A DNA stretch of 64,000 nucleotides, taken from assembly GCA_017306155.1 (NCBI GenBank), contig JAFKJB010000003.1:1-64000 (forward strand), in the 5' to 3' direction. Both the position numbers and the translations under genes were made by a program. Of the stretch, positions 7,746 to 17,189 are shown piece after piece (position 1 is the first letter of the stretch; every line of letters starts with the position of its first letter). Origin of the DNA: Nitrosospira multiformis. Lineage in GTDB: Bacteria; Pseudomonadota; Gammaproteobacteria; Burkholderiales; Nitrosomonadaceae. Under the pieces are notes generated by a model that had not been told where the DNA came from, did not search any database, and saw only the letters and a program-made list of their open reading frames with translations.

Positions 7746-10097
7746 ATGCGGCATCGCTCGCTATGTGCAGTTTTTTTATGGATGGCGGTGGCGGGTTGGG
7801 CCACTGAGGCCTGGTCCGTAAATTCCTCTGCCGCCCTGCCAGCTGGGGAAATTGATGCCCCGCCGAAAACCCTGCCGGAAGGGGATTCCCTGCGCGCCAG
7901 TAAACCTAAGCCTCCTGTTGGCCAGGATCTCGTTACACTCAACTTCGTCAATGCCGATATTGAAGGCGTGGTGAAAGCGGTCAGCGAAATTACCCGGAAA
8001 AATTTCATGCTCGATCCGCGCGTCAAGGGTACGATCAACATCGTTTCAGCCAGGCCGGTGCCGAGATCGTCAGTTTACGAAGTATTTCTGTCGGCATTGC
8101 GATTGCACGGATATGCAGTTGTCGAGGATTATGGCATCATCAGGATCGTTCCGGAAAGTGATGCCAAATTATACCGGAGCCCGGCACTTGGCCCCGCGAA
8201 CCAGCGGCAGCCCGCAGGTGACCGCATCCAGACCCAGGTATTTACGCTGCAGTATGAATCCGCGGTGCAGATGGTGCCGATTCTGCGTCCGCTGATCGCT
8301 CCCAACAACAGTATCACTGCAAATCCCAACAGCAACACGCTGGTCATTACCGACTACGCGAGCAATCTTCAGCGCCTGGCAAAAATAATTGATTCGATGG
8401 ATCAGCCCAGTGGAACCGATCCCGTCTCGATACCCCTTCAGCACGCCTCGGCAATCGATGTCGCGCAAACCGTGAACCGGCTGTTTTCGGAATCGACGCA
8501 GTCCCAGGCCGAGGGCGTCGCGGACCCCACCCAGCAGCGCTTCACAGTCGTCGCCGATGCCCGCTCGAATACCCTCCTGGCACGCTCCGGAAACCGGGCA
8601 GCGCTTGCGCGCCTGCGCCAGCTGGTAACAGTGCTCGATTCTCCGACCAGCGCTGCCGGCAACATGCATGTCGTTTTTCTCAAGAATGCCGATGCAGTCA
8701 AGCTTGCCGAAACCCTCCGTGCGATCTATCACAACATGGCGTCCCCGGTTTCCTCATCTTCAGGGCTGAGTCAGGCAACCGGCACGGCTTTTGGAACGTC
8801 TTCCCTTGGGTCGTCCACCAGCGGCGGGATGGGTGCCTCGACAGGCGCCTCAATAGGCGGTTCGATGGGCACTTCCATGCCAGGCTCCAGCCTCGGCGCA
8901 GGGGCTGTTCCCGCTGCTTCCAGCATCACCCCCGCTCCGATGCAAACTGTCGCCACTTCCGCTGCACCCGGCATCATTCAGGCGGATGCGGCCACCAACT
9001 CGATCATTATTACTGCCCCGGATGCTATTTATAACAATTTGCGCGCGGTAATAGAGAAACTCGACGTGCGCCGCGTGCAGGTTTATATCGAAGCGCTGAT
9101 TGCCGAAATTACTGCCGACAGAGCCGCGGAATTCGGCATTCAGTGGCAAAACCTGAGCAATGCCGCGCAAGGCGGAACCCAGGTTTTCGGCGGCACCAAT
9201 TTCAATGCGGGCACTGCCGGGGGCGGCAGTATCATCTCCGCCGCCCAGAACCCGATAGCGAATGCAGCGTCGGGCCTGACCATCGGCATCATGAATGGGC
9301 TTGTCACGGCTATTCCCGGCATCGGCCCTGTTCTCAACATTCATACGCTCATCCGGGCGCTGGAAACGGATGCCAATGCCAACATTCTTTCCACCCCTAC
9401 CCTGCTGACACTGAATAACGAAGAAGCCAGGATCGTCATCGGGCAAAACGTTCCGATTCCCACCGGCCAGTTCATTCCGCCAGTGGGGGGTGCCGTTAGC
9501 TCCCCGTTTCAGACCGTTTCACGCCATGACGTAGGATTATCATTGAAGATCAAGCCGCTTATCTCGGAAGGCAATACTGTCCGTGTGCAGATTTTTCAGG
9601 AGGTCTCGAGCGTCGTTCCCGGCACAGTCAATGCCACCAACGGTTTGATTACCAATAAGCGCTCGATAGAATCGACAGTGCTGGTGGACGACGGGCAGAT
9701 TCTCGTGCTCGGCGGTCTGATGCAGGATACGGTAAATGACTCGGTTGAAAGAATTCCGCTGATCGGAGCGATTCCCCTGGTCGGGCAATTGTTCAGCTAC
9801 AACAAGCGGTCACGCAACAAAACCAATCTGATGGTATTCCTGCGGCCGACGCTGATGCGATCGGGCGACGCTGCCGATCCGCTTTCTGGCGCACAGTACG
9901 ATCGGGTGCTGAGCGAACAGAAAAAAGCCACGCCCGAATTCAATCTCGTGCTTCCGGATATGGAATCGCCTGCTTTGCCGCCGCGTCAACCGCTGCCTGT
10001 CATCCATGACAGCGTCACTCCCGATAATCCGGATATCTCCAATACCAACACTCAAGGCAACTGGGACACCGGGGGAGTGATGGATAATACCCCCTGA
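7746..10097 (+). CDS. gspD: Type II secretion outer-membrane secretin GspD
   Basis: 783 residues from the ATG at 7746, chosen over the in-frame ATG at 7725 because only it has a Shine-Dalgarno (AGAGG, about eight bases upstream). A signal peptide is followed by the N0 domain (LNFVNADIEGVVKAVSEITRKN), N1-N3 repeats, and a Ser/Gly-rich low-complexity loop at about residues 340-400. The secretin core (VYIEALIAEITADRAAEFGIQW, near residue 445) and the terminal RIPLIGAIPLVGQLF...KTNLMVFLRPTLM segment complete the family pattern. It forms the outer-membrane exit channel. No pilotin gene is visible nearby. Confidence 0.96.
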   Translation: MRHRSLCAVFLWMAVAGWATEAWSVNSSAALPAGEIDAPPKTLPEGDSLRASKPKPPVGQDLVTLNFVNADIEGVVKAVSEITRKNFMLDPRVKGTINIVSARPVPRSSVYEVFLSALRLHGYAVVEDYGIIRIVPESDAKLYRSPALGPANQRQPAGDRIQTQVFTLQYESAVQMVPILRPLIAPNNSITANPNSNTLVITDYASNLQRLAKIIDSMDQPSGTDPVSIPLQHASAIDVAQTVNRLFSESTQSQAEGVADPTQQRFTVVADARSNTLLARSGNRAALARLRQLVTVLDSPTSAAGNMHVVFLKNADAVKLAETLRAIYHNMASPVSSSSGLSQATGTAFGTSSLGSSTSGGMGASTGASIGGSMGTSMPGSSLGAGAVPAASSITPAPMQTVATSAAPGIIQADAATNSIIITAPDAIYNNLRAVIEKLDVRRVQVYIEALIAEITADRAAEFGIQWQNLSNAAQGGTQVFGGTNFNAGTAGGGSIISAAQNPIANAASGLTIGIMNGLVTAIPGIGPVLNIHTLIRALETDANANILSTPTLLTLNNEEARIVIGQNVPIPTGQFIPPVGGAVSSPFQTVSRHDVGLSLKIKPLISEGNTVRVQIFQEVSSVVPGTVNATNGLITNKRSIESTVLVDDGQILVLGGLMQDTVNDSVERIPLIGAIPLVGQLFSYNKRSRNKTNLMVFLRPTLMRSGDAADPLSGAQYDRVLSEQKKATPEFNLVLPDMESPALPPRQPLPVIHDSVTPDNPDISNTNTQGNWDTGGVMDNTP

Positions 10098-10112
10098 AAC
10101 CGGGTTGCAATA

Positions 10113-11591
10113 ATGTCGTCCGACAGGATTCCTTATGTCTTTGTCAAGGCAAATGGAGTGGCCGTGACAAGCGTCACAAGCAATCACGCAGAAGTGGTGG
10201 TCCGCGGCGAAGTCCGGGCCGGGGCGCTGGCGGAGCTGCGTCGCGTTCTGGGGGTGCCCCTGCGGGCGCGACGCATCGATACCGATGAGTTCAACGAGGT
10301 CGTTGCCGCGCTGTATAACGGCGCAAATGAAGGTGCCGCCGCACTCGCGGATGATCTTGCCCAGGATATAGACCTCTCGAGGTTATTGCAGGAACTGCCG
10401 AAGGTCGAGGACCTGCTCGAGAGCCAGGATGACGCTCCCGTCATCCGGCTGATCAATGCGCTCTTTACACAGGCGTTACGCAACGCGGCTTCCGATATCC
10501 ACATTGAACCTTATGAAACACGCTCGGTCGTGCGGTTGCGGGTGGACGGCACCTTGCGCGACCTGATCGAACCGGCGCGTGCATTGCATGCCGCCCTCAT
10601 CTCACGCATCAAGATCATGGCGCAGCTCGACATTGCGGAAAAACGCCTCCCGCAGGATGGACGGATTACGCTCAGGATGGCAGGCAGGCCAGTCGATGTA
10701 CGCGTATCCACCATTCCCACCGCACACGGCGAACGCGCTGTACTGCGTTTGCTGGACAAGCAGGCTGGCCGCCTGGATCTTCCCCGGCTTGGCATGGATG
10801 AAATCACGTTGGCTCGCATGGACAGGCTTATTCGCGAGCCCCATGGCATTATCCTCGTAACCGGTCCCACCGGTTCGGGTAAAACAACCACGCTTTACGC
10901 TGCCCTGTCGAGGCTGGACTCCGCGTCGCTCAACATCATGACGGTCGAGGACCCCATCGAGTACGATCTGGACGGCATCAGCCAGACCCAGGTCAACCCG
11001 CGAATCGAAATGACGTTTGCGCGAGCCTTGCGGACGATCCTGCGGCAAGATCCGGATGTCATCATGATCGGAGAGATTCGCGACCTCGAAACCGCGCAGA
11101 TCGCGGTACAGGCCAGCCTTACGGGTCATCTGGTATTTGCGACGCTGCATACCAATGATGCGATCAGTGCTGTCACCCGGCTTGTCGACATGGGAGTCGA
11201 GCCGTTTCTGCTGGCATCGAGTCTCATCGGCGTAGGCGCCCAGCGCCTGGTGCGGCGGCTCTGCCTGGACTGTCGCCAACCCTGGGACAAAGATATGGGA
11301 AACATGGGAAAATTCCCTTCCCTGGGTTCTTTTCCGGCTTCCAGAATTTTATACAAGGCACAGGGCTGTGCTGTTTGCAATCACTCCGGCTACCAGGGAC
11401 GCACCGGGATTTATGAATTGCTCGCGGTTGACAACGATCTGCGCCGGCGAATTCATGATCGCGCGTCCGAACAAGACCTGCGAGAATATGTGGTTTCCGC
11501 CGGAATGCGCTTGTTGCGTGACGATGGCATGCGCCTCGCTGCCCAGGGCATCACCAGCCCGGAGGAAGTCGTGCGTGTGACACGCGAATAG
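10113..11591 (+). CDS. gspE: Type II secretion ATPase GspE
   Basis: 492 residues. Cytoplasmic hexameric ATPase that powers pseudopilus assembly. Walker A GPTGSGKTTTLY lies near residue 250, the Asp box around EDPIEYDLDGISQTQVN, Walker B near 316 (VIMIGEIRD) and the His box TGHLVFATLHTNDA after it. A C-terminal tetracysteine zinc element is present: CxxC near 383 (CLDCRQPW) and CxxC near 419 (CAVCNHSGYQGRTGIYELL). Length and motif order are normal, so the enzyme should be active. It starts 15 bases after gspD. Confidence 0.96.
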   Translation: MSSDRIPYVFVKANGVAVTSVTSNHAEVVVRGEVRAGALAELRRVLGVPLRARRIDTDEFNEVVAALYNGANEGAAALADDLAQDIDLSRLLQELPKVEDLLESQDDAPVIRLINALFTQALRNAASDIHIEPYETRSVVRLRVDGTLRDLIEPARALHAALISRIKIMAQLDIAEKRLPQDGRITLRMAGRPVDVRVSTIPTAHGERAVLRLLDKQAGRLDLPRLGMDEITLARMDRLIREPHGIILVTGPTGSGKTTTLYAALSRLDSASLNIMTVEDPIEYDLDGISQTQVNPRIEMTFARALRTILRQDPDVIMIGEIRDLETAQIAVQASLTGHLVFATLHTNDAISAVTRLVDMGVEPFLLASSLIGVGAQRLVRRLCLDCRQPWDKDMGNMGKFPSLGSFPASRILYKAQGCAVCNHSGYQGRTGIYELLAVDNDLRRRIHDRASEQDLREYVVSAGMRLLRDDGMRLAAQGITSPEEVVRVTRE

Positions 11592-11600
11592 CAGTTCCAT

Positions 11601-12806
11601 ATGGAAGCGTACCGCTACGAAGCGCTTGATCCCGAAGGCCGCACGGTAAGGGGCGTGCTGCAGGCGGATACTGCGCGCCAGGCGCGGGCGCAGTTGCGCG
11701 CGCAGGGTTTGCTGCCTTCGACCGTCAATCAGGTTCGCGCGCGCGAGGGCAGCCAGGCGTCCTGGGTCCGAGGCTTGCGCCCGGAAGAACTGAGCCTGCT
11801 GACACGACAGATGGCTACCCTGCTGACCGCCGGCCTGACAGTCGAGCAGTCGCTTGCTGCGCTGATCGAATCCGCCGAAGAGCCGATGACACGCGAAGTG
11901 CTGGGCGGTGTCAAAACAGACGTGATGGCCGGCCTCTCCCTCTCCGCCGCGCTGGGCAGCTATAGCAAGAGTTTTCCCGATTTCTACCGGGCGCTGGTAC
12001 ATGGCGGAGAGGAATCCGGCACCTTGCCGCTGGTACTGCGACATCTTGCCGAGTATCTCGATGCGCGCCAGACACTAAAGCAAAAAACCAGCCTGGCGCT
12101 CCTTTACCCGGCACTGGTGACCATTATTGCCATCATCATTGTTGCCGGCCTGCTTATGTATGTGGTTCCCCAGGTAGTGCAGGTATTTCAGCATTCCCGC
12201 CAGAGCCTGCCCCTCCTGACCCGCGCGCTGATCGGGTTGAGCGATTTCCTTCTCATGTCGTGGCCTTATCTGATTATCGCCATTACCGCTGCCGGATTTT
12301 CCGCACGCGCCGCCCTGCGGCGCGATGACATCAGATACCGATGGCATGCCCTGCTGCTGCGCACCGCATGGCTGGGATCGTTGATTCGCAGCAGCAACAC
12401 TTCCCGTTTCGCCAGCACCCTTTCCATTCTGATCGGAGGAGGCGTGCCGCTTCTTAAAGCGCTCAGTTCCGGCGCGCGCGTGATGAGCAACCTGGTCATG
12501 CGCAGAGCGATCGAAAATACCATCGAACAGGTCCGCGAAGGCGCGAGCCTCTCCAGAGCGCTGCGGGAAACCCGCGTGTTTCCGCCACTGCTCGTGCATC
12601 TGGTCGCAAGCGGAGAAATGAGCGGCAAGCTGAAGGAAATGCTCGAACGCGCTGCCCAGCTCGAAGCCCAGGCGCTGGAGCGGCGACTGGGCGTCTTCCT
12701 AACGCTGCTGGAACCGATAATGATCCTGGTAATGGGAGGCGTGGTGCTGATGATCGTTCTTGCCATACTGCTCCCCATCATGGAAATCAATCAACTGGTG
12801 CATTAA
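11601..12806 (+). CDS. gspF: Type II secretion inner-membrane platform protein GspF
   Basis: 401 residues. The N-terminus MEAYRYEALDPEGRTVRGVLQADTAR is typical of GspF. Two repeated T2SSF cytoplasmic domains follow (LTRQMATLLTAGLTVEQSL and SRFASTLSILIGGGVPLLKAL), with three membrane spans, the last near ILVMGGVVLMIVLAILLPI close to the C-terminus. It anchors GspE to the membrane platform. The start is ten bases after the gspE stop. It is the last gene of this arm and converges on metZ. Confidence 0.95.
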   Translation: MEAYRYEALDPEGRTVRGVLQADTARQARAQLRAQGLLPSTVNQVRAREGSQASWVRGLRPEELSLLTRQMATLLTAGLTVEQSLAALIESAEEPMTREVLGGVKTDVMAGLSLSAALGSYSKSFPDFYRALVHGGEESGTLPLVLRHLAEYLDARQTLKQKTSLALLYPALVTIIAIIIVAGLLMYVVPQVVQVFQHSRQSLPLLTRALIGLSDFLLMSWPYLIIAITAAGFSARAALRRDDIRYRWHALLLRTAWLGSLIRSSNTSRFASTLSILIGGGVPLLKALSSGARVMSNLVMRRAIENTIEQVREGASLSRALRETRVFPPLLVHLVASGEMSGKLKEMLERAAQLEAQALERRLGVFLTLLEPIMILVMGGVVLMIVLAILLPIMEINQLVH

Positions 12807-12966
12807 CGATGATCCGGCCTGAAAAACAACACCTTTACTCGACGACAGGCGTAGAAAAGAGACTGATACCATAGAACTGATAGAAGGAAACCTGTCCGTC
12901 TGGCTCAATACAGGGGACCCAGGGCGACGGCGCGCCCCTGAAAATGCTGATTCCTTGCACTATCCC

Positions 12967-14145
12967 CTATTGAATCAAACCCCTTGCGAGATCGGCCTTT
13001 ATGTCTTTTACCGCTTCAAGCCCCACTGCAATGCGCAGCAAACCCTCGGTAATGCCGGCTGCATCGCGGTTTTCCTGGCTGATCCGCCCATGCGTGGTGG
13101 TGGCAGGATGGGTAAGAGTGCTCTTGGCATCCCCCAGGTTGGCGGTAATCGAAATCATGCGAACGGAATCCACCACTCTCCATGCCGCTTCTCTTCCCTT
13201 CTTCAATTCGAATGAAACGATTCCACCCCCGGTTTTCTGCTGGCGGCTGGCAAGCGCGTGCTGCGGATGCGATGGCAAACCGGGATAATGGACTCTGGCT
13301 ACGCCGGGTTGCGCTTCCAGCCAGCGCGCAATCTCCAGGGCATTTTCCGAATGCCTTTCCATCCGCAGGTTCAGGGTTTCCATTCCCTTCAGGATCACCC
13401 AGGCATTGAACGGACTCAGGCTCGGCCCGGCCGTGCGGAGAAAACCGAAGATTCCCCCGTCCATCACCAGGTCGCGCTTGCCCAGCACCGCACCACCCAG
13501 CACCCGGCCCTGGCCTTCAAGATATTTGGTTGCAGAGTGAATCACGAGGTCTGCTCCCAGTTCCAGCGGGCGCTGCAGAGCCGGAGAGCAGAAGCAATTG
13601 TCCACGGCGAGCCATGCTCCTGCTTTTTTCGCTATAGCAGCCAGTGCGGCAATATCGGAAATCTCGGTCAGCGGATTGGAGGGCGTTTCCATGAAAAGCA
13701 GCCTGGTGGCAGGGCTTACCGCTGCTTCCCAGGCGGAAACGTCCGTAGCGGAAACAAATGTCGTTTCGATGTTGAAGCGCTTGAGGATATTGTTGAACAG
13801 GCTGACCGTCGCACCGAACAGGCTGCGGGAAGCCACGATATGGTCCCCCGCGCGGAGAAGTCCCATCGTGCAGGCTAGAATGGCCGACATGCCGGAAGAG
13901 GTGGCGACACAGGCTTCCGCGCCCTCCAGGGCAGCCAGCCTTTCCTGAAAAGCGGTAACCGTGGGGTTGGTAAAGCGCGAATAGATATTGCCCGGTTCCA
14001 CATCGGAAAAGCGTGCTGCGGCCTGTGCGGCGCTGTCGAAGACGAAGCTTGAAGTAAGGAATAAAGCTTCCGAGTGCTCATTGAATTGGCTGCGATGTAT
14101 GCCCGTATGCAGCGCCAGTGTTTCCAGTTCGAAATCGTCAGACAT
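12967..14145 (-). CDS. metZ: O-succinylhomoserine sulfhydrylase
   Basis: 392 residues from the ATG at 14145, which has GGGGGA about nine bases upstream; a longer reading to 14199 runs through a terminator hairpin and is unlikely. This PLP enzyme of the Cys/Met metabolism family makes homocysteine from O-succinylhomoserine and sulfide. LVIHSATKYLEGQGRVLGG carries the PLP lysine (SATK), and NIYSRFTNPT and ATSSGMSA are family signatures. In this family the GQGRVLGG context after the lysine favours MetZ over MetB/MetC. It follows purF on the same strand, as in many betaproteobacteria, but an intrinsic terminator separates them. Confidence 0.92.
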   Translation of the reverse strand: MSDDFELETLALHTGIHRSQFNEHSEALFLTSSFVFDSAAQAAARFSDVEPGNIYSRFTNPTVTAFQERLAALEGAEACVATSSGMSAILACTMGLLRAGDHIVASRSLFGATVSLFNNILKRFNIETTFVSATDVSAWEAAVSPATRLLFMETPSNPLTEISDIAALAAIAKKAGAWLAVDNCFCSPALQRPLELGADLVIHSATKYLEGQGRVLGGAVLGKRDLVMDGGIFGFLRTAGPSLSPFNAWVILKGMETLNLRMERHSENALEIARWLEAQPGVARVHYPGLPSHPQHALASRQQKTGGGIVSFELKKGREAAWRVVDSVRMISITANLGDAKSTLTHPATTTHGRISQENRDAAGITEGLLRIAVGLEAVKDIKADLARGLIQ

Positions 14146-14176
14146 GCCAGATATCCCCCTCAAATTCCCCAAATAA

Positions 14177-14210
14177 AAAACCCGCTCAGCATTCGCCAAA
14201 AACGGGTTTT
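14177..14210 (-). terminator. Intrinsic terminator after purF / in the metZ leader
   Basis: On the minus strand AAAACCCG pairs with CGGGTTTT across an 18-base loop and is followed by TTTTTTATTT, a standard rho-independent terminator. It ends only about 31 bases before the metZ ATG, so it also lies inside the probable metZ leader. The upstream CGGGAAAACCCGTTTTT (14198-14214) can form a competing hairpin using the same CCCG. Confidence 0.75.
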
Positions 14211-14225
14211 CCCGCTTTAGCTGAA

Positions 14226-14255
14226 TTTATACTGCGCCCGCAAGCTGAAGATCAA
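14226..14255 (-). promoter_or_regulatory. Candidate sigma-70 promoter for metZ
   Basis: On the minus strand TTGATC and TATAAA are separated by 18 bases. Transcription would start near 14219, just ahead of the terminator hairpin in the metZ leader and downstream of the purF stop. The match is by eye only. Confidence 0.4.
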
Positions 14256-14307
14256 ATCGGCGCCTGCCGTGAAGGTACGCTCGGTACCTGCTTTTGTCAA
14301 ACCTTCA

Positions 14308-15825
14308 TCAATTCGCCGTTACCAGGTTCAGGTCGAGCTGCGTGCTGGAACGTTTCTCCATGAGAGGAGCGCCACTGCGTTGCGCCTCCAGAACGGCCAG
14401 ATATTCCGGCGTTACATCCCCGGTAATGTAGCGCCCGTCGAAACACGAAGTCTCGTACTGCGCGATCGACGGATTGACGCGGCGCACATCTTTAATGAGA
14501 GAATCGAGCTCCTGATACACCAGATGATCGGCGCCAATTTCCCGGCATATTTCCTCGTTATCCCGCCCCGTGGCAATGAGTTCGTGACGCGTAGGCATAT
14601 CGATGCCATAAACGTTGGGAAACCGCACGGGGGGTGCGGCAGAAGCAAAAAACACCTTGTTCGCGCCGGCCTCCTTCGCCATCTGGACGATTTCACGGCT
14701 GGTAGTGCCGCGTACGATGGAATCATCGACCAGCAGCACATTTTTTCCGCGAAACTCCACGCCCATGGCATTGAGCTTCTGGCGGACCGATTTGCGGCGC
14801 AGTTGCTGGCCCGGCATGATAAAGGTTCGCCCGATGTAGCGGTTTTTTACGAAACCTTCACGAAAACTTATGCCCAGGCGGTTGGCAAGCTGCAAGGCAC
14901 TGGGGCGGCTGGAATCGGGAATCGGAATGACCACATCGATATCGAGATGACTCATCGTGGCTTTGACTTTATCGGCCAGACTCTCTCCCATGTTGAGCCG
15001 GGTTTCATAGACTGAAATTCCGTCTATGACCGAATCCGGGCGTGCGAGATAGACATACTCGAAGATGCAGGGATTGTGCGAGGGGCTGGATGCACACTGC
15101 TTATTGTAAAAATTGCCGCTGTCATCAATAAAAATTGCCTCGCCCGGCGCAACATCCCTCACCAGCTTGAATCCCAGGGTATCGAGCGCCACACTCTCGG
15201 ACGCTACCAGATACTCCGCCCCATGCTCGGCTTCCGCGCACCCGAACACAAGGGGACGAATGCCATAAGGATCGCGGAACGCGAGCAGTCCGTAACCTGC
15301 AATCATTGCTATGACAGCATAGGCGCCTTTGCAGCGCTCGTGCACGCCGGATACGGCGGCAAAAATAGCGGCGGGATCGAGCTGGTGGTTTTTCGTGCTC
15401 CTCTGCAACTCGTGCGCCAGCACATTAAGGAGCACTTCCGAATCCGAATTGGTATTGACGTGCCGCAAATCCTCGCGGAACAGCTCATCTTTGAGTTGTG
15501 CGGAATTGGTCAGATTGCCGTTATGCGCGAGTACGATTCCGAATGGCGAGTTGACATAAAACGGCTGTGCCTCTGCGGGAGACTCGGCGGAACCGGCAGT
15601 GGGATAACGCACCTGGCCGATCCCCATGTTCCCGAGCAAAGCACGCATATTCCGCGTGCGAAACACGTCGCGCACGAGGCCGCTGTTCTTGTGCATGTGG
15701 AAGGTATTTCCCTGGGCGGTAACAATACCGGCCGCATCCTGCCCGCGATGCTGCAGCACCAGCAACCCGTCATAGAGTAACTGGTTTACGGGAACATGCG
15801 AGACTAAACCCAGAATTCCACACAT
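14308..15825 (-). CDS. purF: Amidophosphoribosyltransferase (PurF)
   Basis: 505 residues from the ATG at 15825, chosen so that the catalytic cysteine is residue 2 (MCGILGLV) and becomes N-terminal after Met removal; GGAGTG lies upstream. It catalyses the first step of purine synthesis, PRPP plus glutamine to phosphoribosylamine. The N-terminal glutamine amidotransferase domain shows [10 protein letters not shown] and the C-terminal phosphoribosyltransferase domain shows the PRPP motif [13 protein letters not shown]. It follows cvpA on the same strand, the conserved cvpA-purF pair, and ends at an intrinsic terminator. Confidence 0.97.
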   Translation of the reverse strand: MCGILGLVSHVPVNQLLYDGLLVLQHRGQDAAGIVTAQGNTFHMHKNSGLVRDVFRTRNMRALLGNMGIGQVRYPTAGSAESPAEAQPFYVNSPFGIVLAHNGNLTNSAQLKDELFREDLRHVNTNSDSEVLLNVLAHELQRSTKNHQLDPAAIFAAVSGVHERCKGAYAVIAMIAGYGLLAFRDPYGIRPLVFGCAEAEHGAEYLVASESVALDTLGFKLVRDVAPGEAIFIDDSGNFYNKQCASSPSHNPCIFEYVYLARPDSVIDGISVYETRLNMGESLADKVKATMSHLDIDVVIPIPDSSRPSALQLANRLGISFREGFVKNRYIGRTFIMPGQQLRRKSVRQKLNAMGVEFRGKNVLLVDDSIVRGTTSREIVQMAKEAGANKVFFASAAPPVRFPNVYGIDMPTRHELIATGRDNEEICREIGADHLVYQELDSLIKDVRRVNPSIAQYETSCFDGRYITGDVTPEYLAVLEAQRSGAPLMEKRSSTQLDLNLVTAN

Positions 15826-15916
15826 GAACGCACTCCGCAAAAATGACTTAGATCGACGCTATACGAAAAGTTGCACGAGTTCATTGAGTGGAATCCGATG
15901 CATCCGGTTTACTGTC

Positions 15917-16441
15917 CTATTGCTTGCGCTTCAGTTCCGCATAGTGGATACGCCTGGACAAATCCTGCGGCAACCACGGCAGCACCACCATTGCTGCAGC
16001 CTCCAGGTGCTTGCTCAGCACCGCTTTTCGCCAGAAGGGCTCCTGCGGCAGAGCGGTAAGGCCGGCTGCCAGCACGATTACCAGCACCACCACCAACCCG
16101 CGGATAAAACCGAACAGGGAGCCGAAGAATCTGTCGGTGAAGCCCAATCCTATCGTCTGAACCAAAGCTGAAATCAGCATGGTCACGAGACCCATCGCCA
16201 CCAGGGTTGTCAGGAATAATGCAATGAAAGCCAGCAGGATGCGCAGCGATTCTCCGCCGATAGCTGAAGGCACCATGGGCGCGAATTCTGCGGCCAAAGA
16301 ATTCGCCACCATGAATGCAACTATCCAGCTGACCAGGGACAATATTTCTCGCACGACGCCGCGCGATACGCTGAGCAGGATCGACACAATCAGTATCGCC
16401 AGGACAGCATAATCGAAACCGGTCAGATCAGCGGTAAACAT
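15917..16441 (-). CDS. cvpA: CvpA family inner-membrane protein
   Basis: 174 residues with about four membrane spans (for example YAVLAILIVSILLSVSRG, LVSWIVAFMVANSLA, LLAFIALFLTTLVAMGLV, FIRGLVVVLVIVLAAGLTAL) and the family signature SRGVVREILSLVSW. In Escherichia coli CvpA is needed for colicin V export and has envelope-related roles; its molecular function is not settled. It sits between the SPOR-domain gene and purF, the standard arrangement in proteobacteria. Confidence 0.93.
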   Translation of the reverse strand: MFTADLTGFDYAVLAILIVSILLSVSRGVVREILSLVSWIVAFMVANSLAAEFAPMVPSAIGGESLRILLAFIALFLTTLVAMGLVTMLISALVQTIGLGFTDRFFGSLFGFIRGLVVVLVIVLAAGLTALPQEPFWRKAVLSKHLEAAAMVVLPWLPQDLSRRIHYAELKRKQ

Positions 16442-16487
16442 GGCAGAATGCGATACAGCCTTGTGTAAAGGATTTCATGATCCTCAC

Positions 16488-17174
16488 CTACTTTTCTGTA
16501 ACCACACCTTCGAATCCCAGGTTCTTCAGTTTTTCCCGTGTTTTCTCAGCCTCCTCGCGTGTCGCGAAAGGACCGACGCGTACGCGGGTTACTTCTTCCT
16601 TGCCGGATTTCACGATTTCAGTATAGGCGGAGAAATTCTGTGAAGCGACTTTTTCCGATTGCCGGGCTGCTTTTGCCGGCGTAGAAAAAGCGCCTAATTG
16701 CACCACAAAGGATATTTCCCGGGAAGCAACCGGCGCAGCGTTTTTAATGGCTTTTTCCATTCGAAAAGCGGCGGGAGGGGCGTTCGTAGCCGTCGCTTCG
16801 TTGCGCGGAGCAGCAGGCGCAGGGCTTGCGCCGGTCTTTTCATTGGGGGGGGCAGGCGTCTCACGAGGGGGCACAGCCGTTATATTCTTGCCAGAGGCCG
16901 CGTTTGCCTGCTCCGGTCCGCCCTCAGTCCAAAGCATGGATGAAGAGGTTGCAGGAGGCGTATTCGCTGGGGAAACAGATTCGGCGGCAAACTCTTCCAC
17001 TGAATCCTCAGACGGGATGTGTATGTCTATTTCATGACCGCGCCGGTCAGGCCTGCTGTCGAGGATCATCGGCAATACCACCACTGCCGCGGTTGCCAGT
17101 ACGATTGCGCCGACCAGACGCCGTCTGGCACGCTTTCTTAGCTGAATCTCTTCTTCGCTGATGGTCTTTGCCAT
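16488..17174 (-). CDS. dedD: DedD-like SPOR-domain cell-division protein
   Basis: 228 residues. A short cytoplasmic basic stretch is followed by one membrane span near residues 18-38 (LVGAIVLATAAVVVLPMIL). A long Pro/Ala-rich periplasmic linker leads to a C-terminal SPOR domain (ISFVVQLGAFSTPAKAARQ...TRVRVGPFATREEAEKTREKL). SPOR domains bind denuded glycan strands at the septum, so it probably assists cell division. The folC-dedD-cvpA-purF order is conserved. The symbol is by position and architecture, since linker sequences do not align. Confidence 0.9.
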   Translation of the reverse strand: MAKTISEEEIQLRKRARRRLVGAIVLATAAVVVLPMILDSRPDRRGHEIDIHIPSEDSVEEFAAESVSPANTPPATSSSMLWTEGGPEQANAASGKNITAVPPRETPAPPNEKTGASPAPAAPRNEATATNAPPAAFRMEKAIKNAAPVASREISFVVQLGAFSTPAKAARQSEKVASQNFSAYTEIVKSGKEEVTRVRVGPFATREEAEKTREKLKNLGFEGVVTEK

Positions 17175-17189
17175 TAAATATCGGGAAGT

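Noticed and set aside
12911-12940. GC-rich inverted repeat between convergent gspF and metZ
   Set aside because: CAGGGG/CCCCTG with an imperfect inner stem and no T-run; could be a terminator but evidence is too weak.
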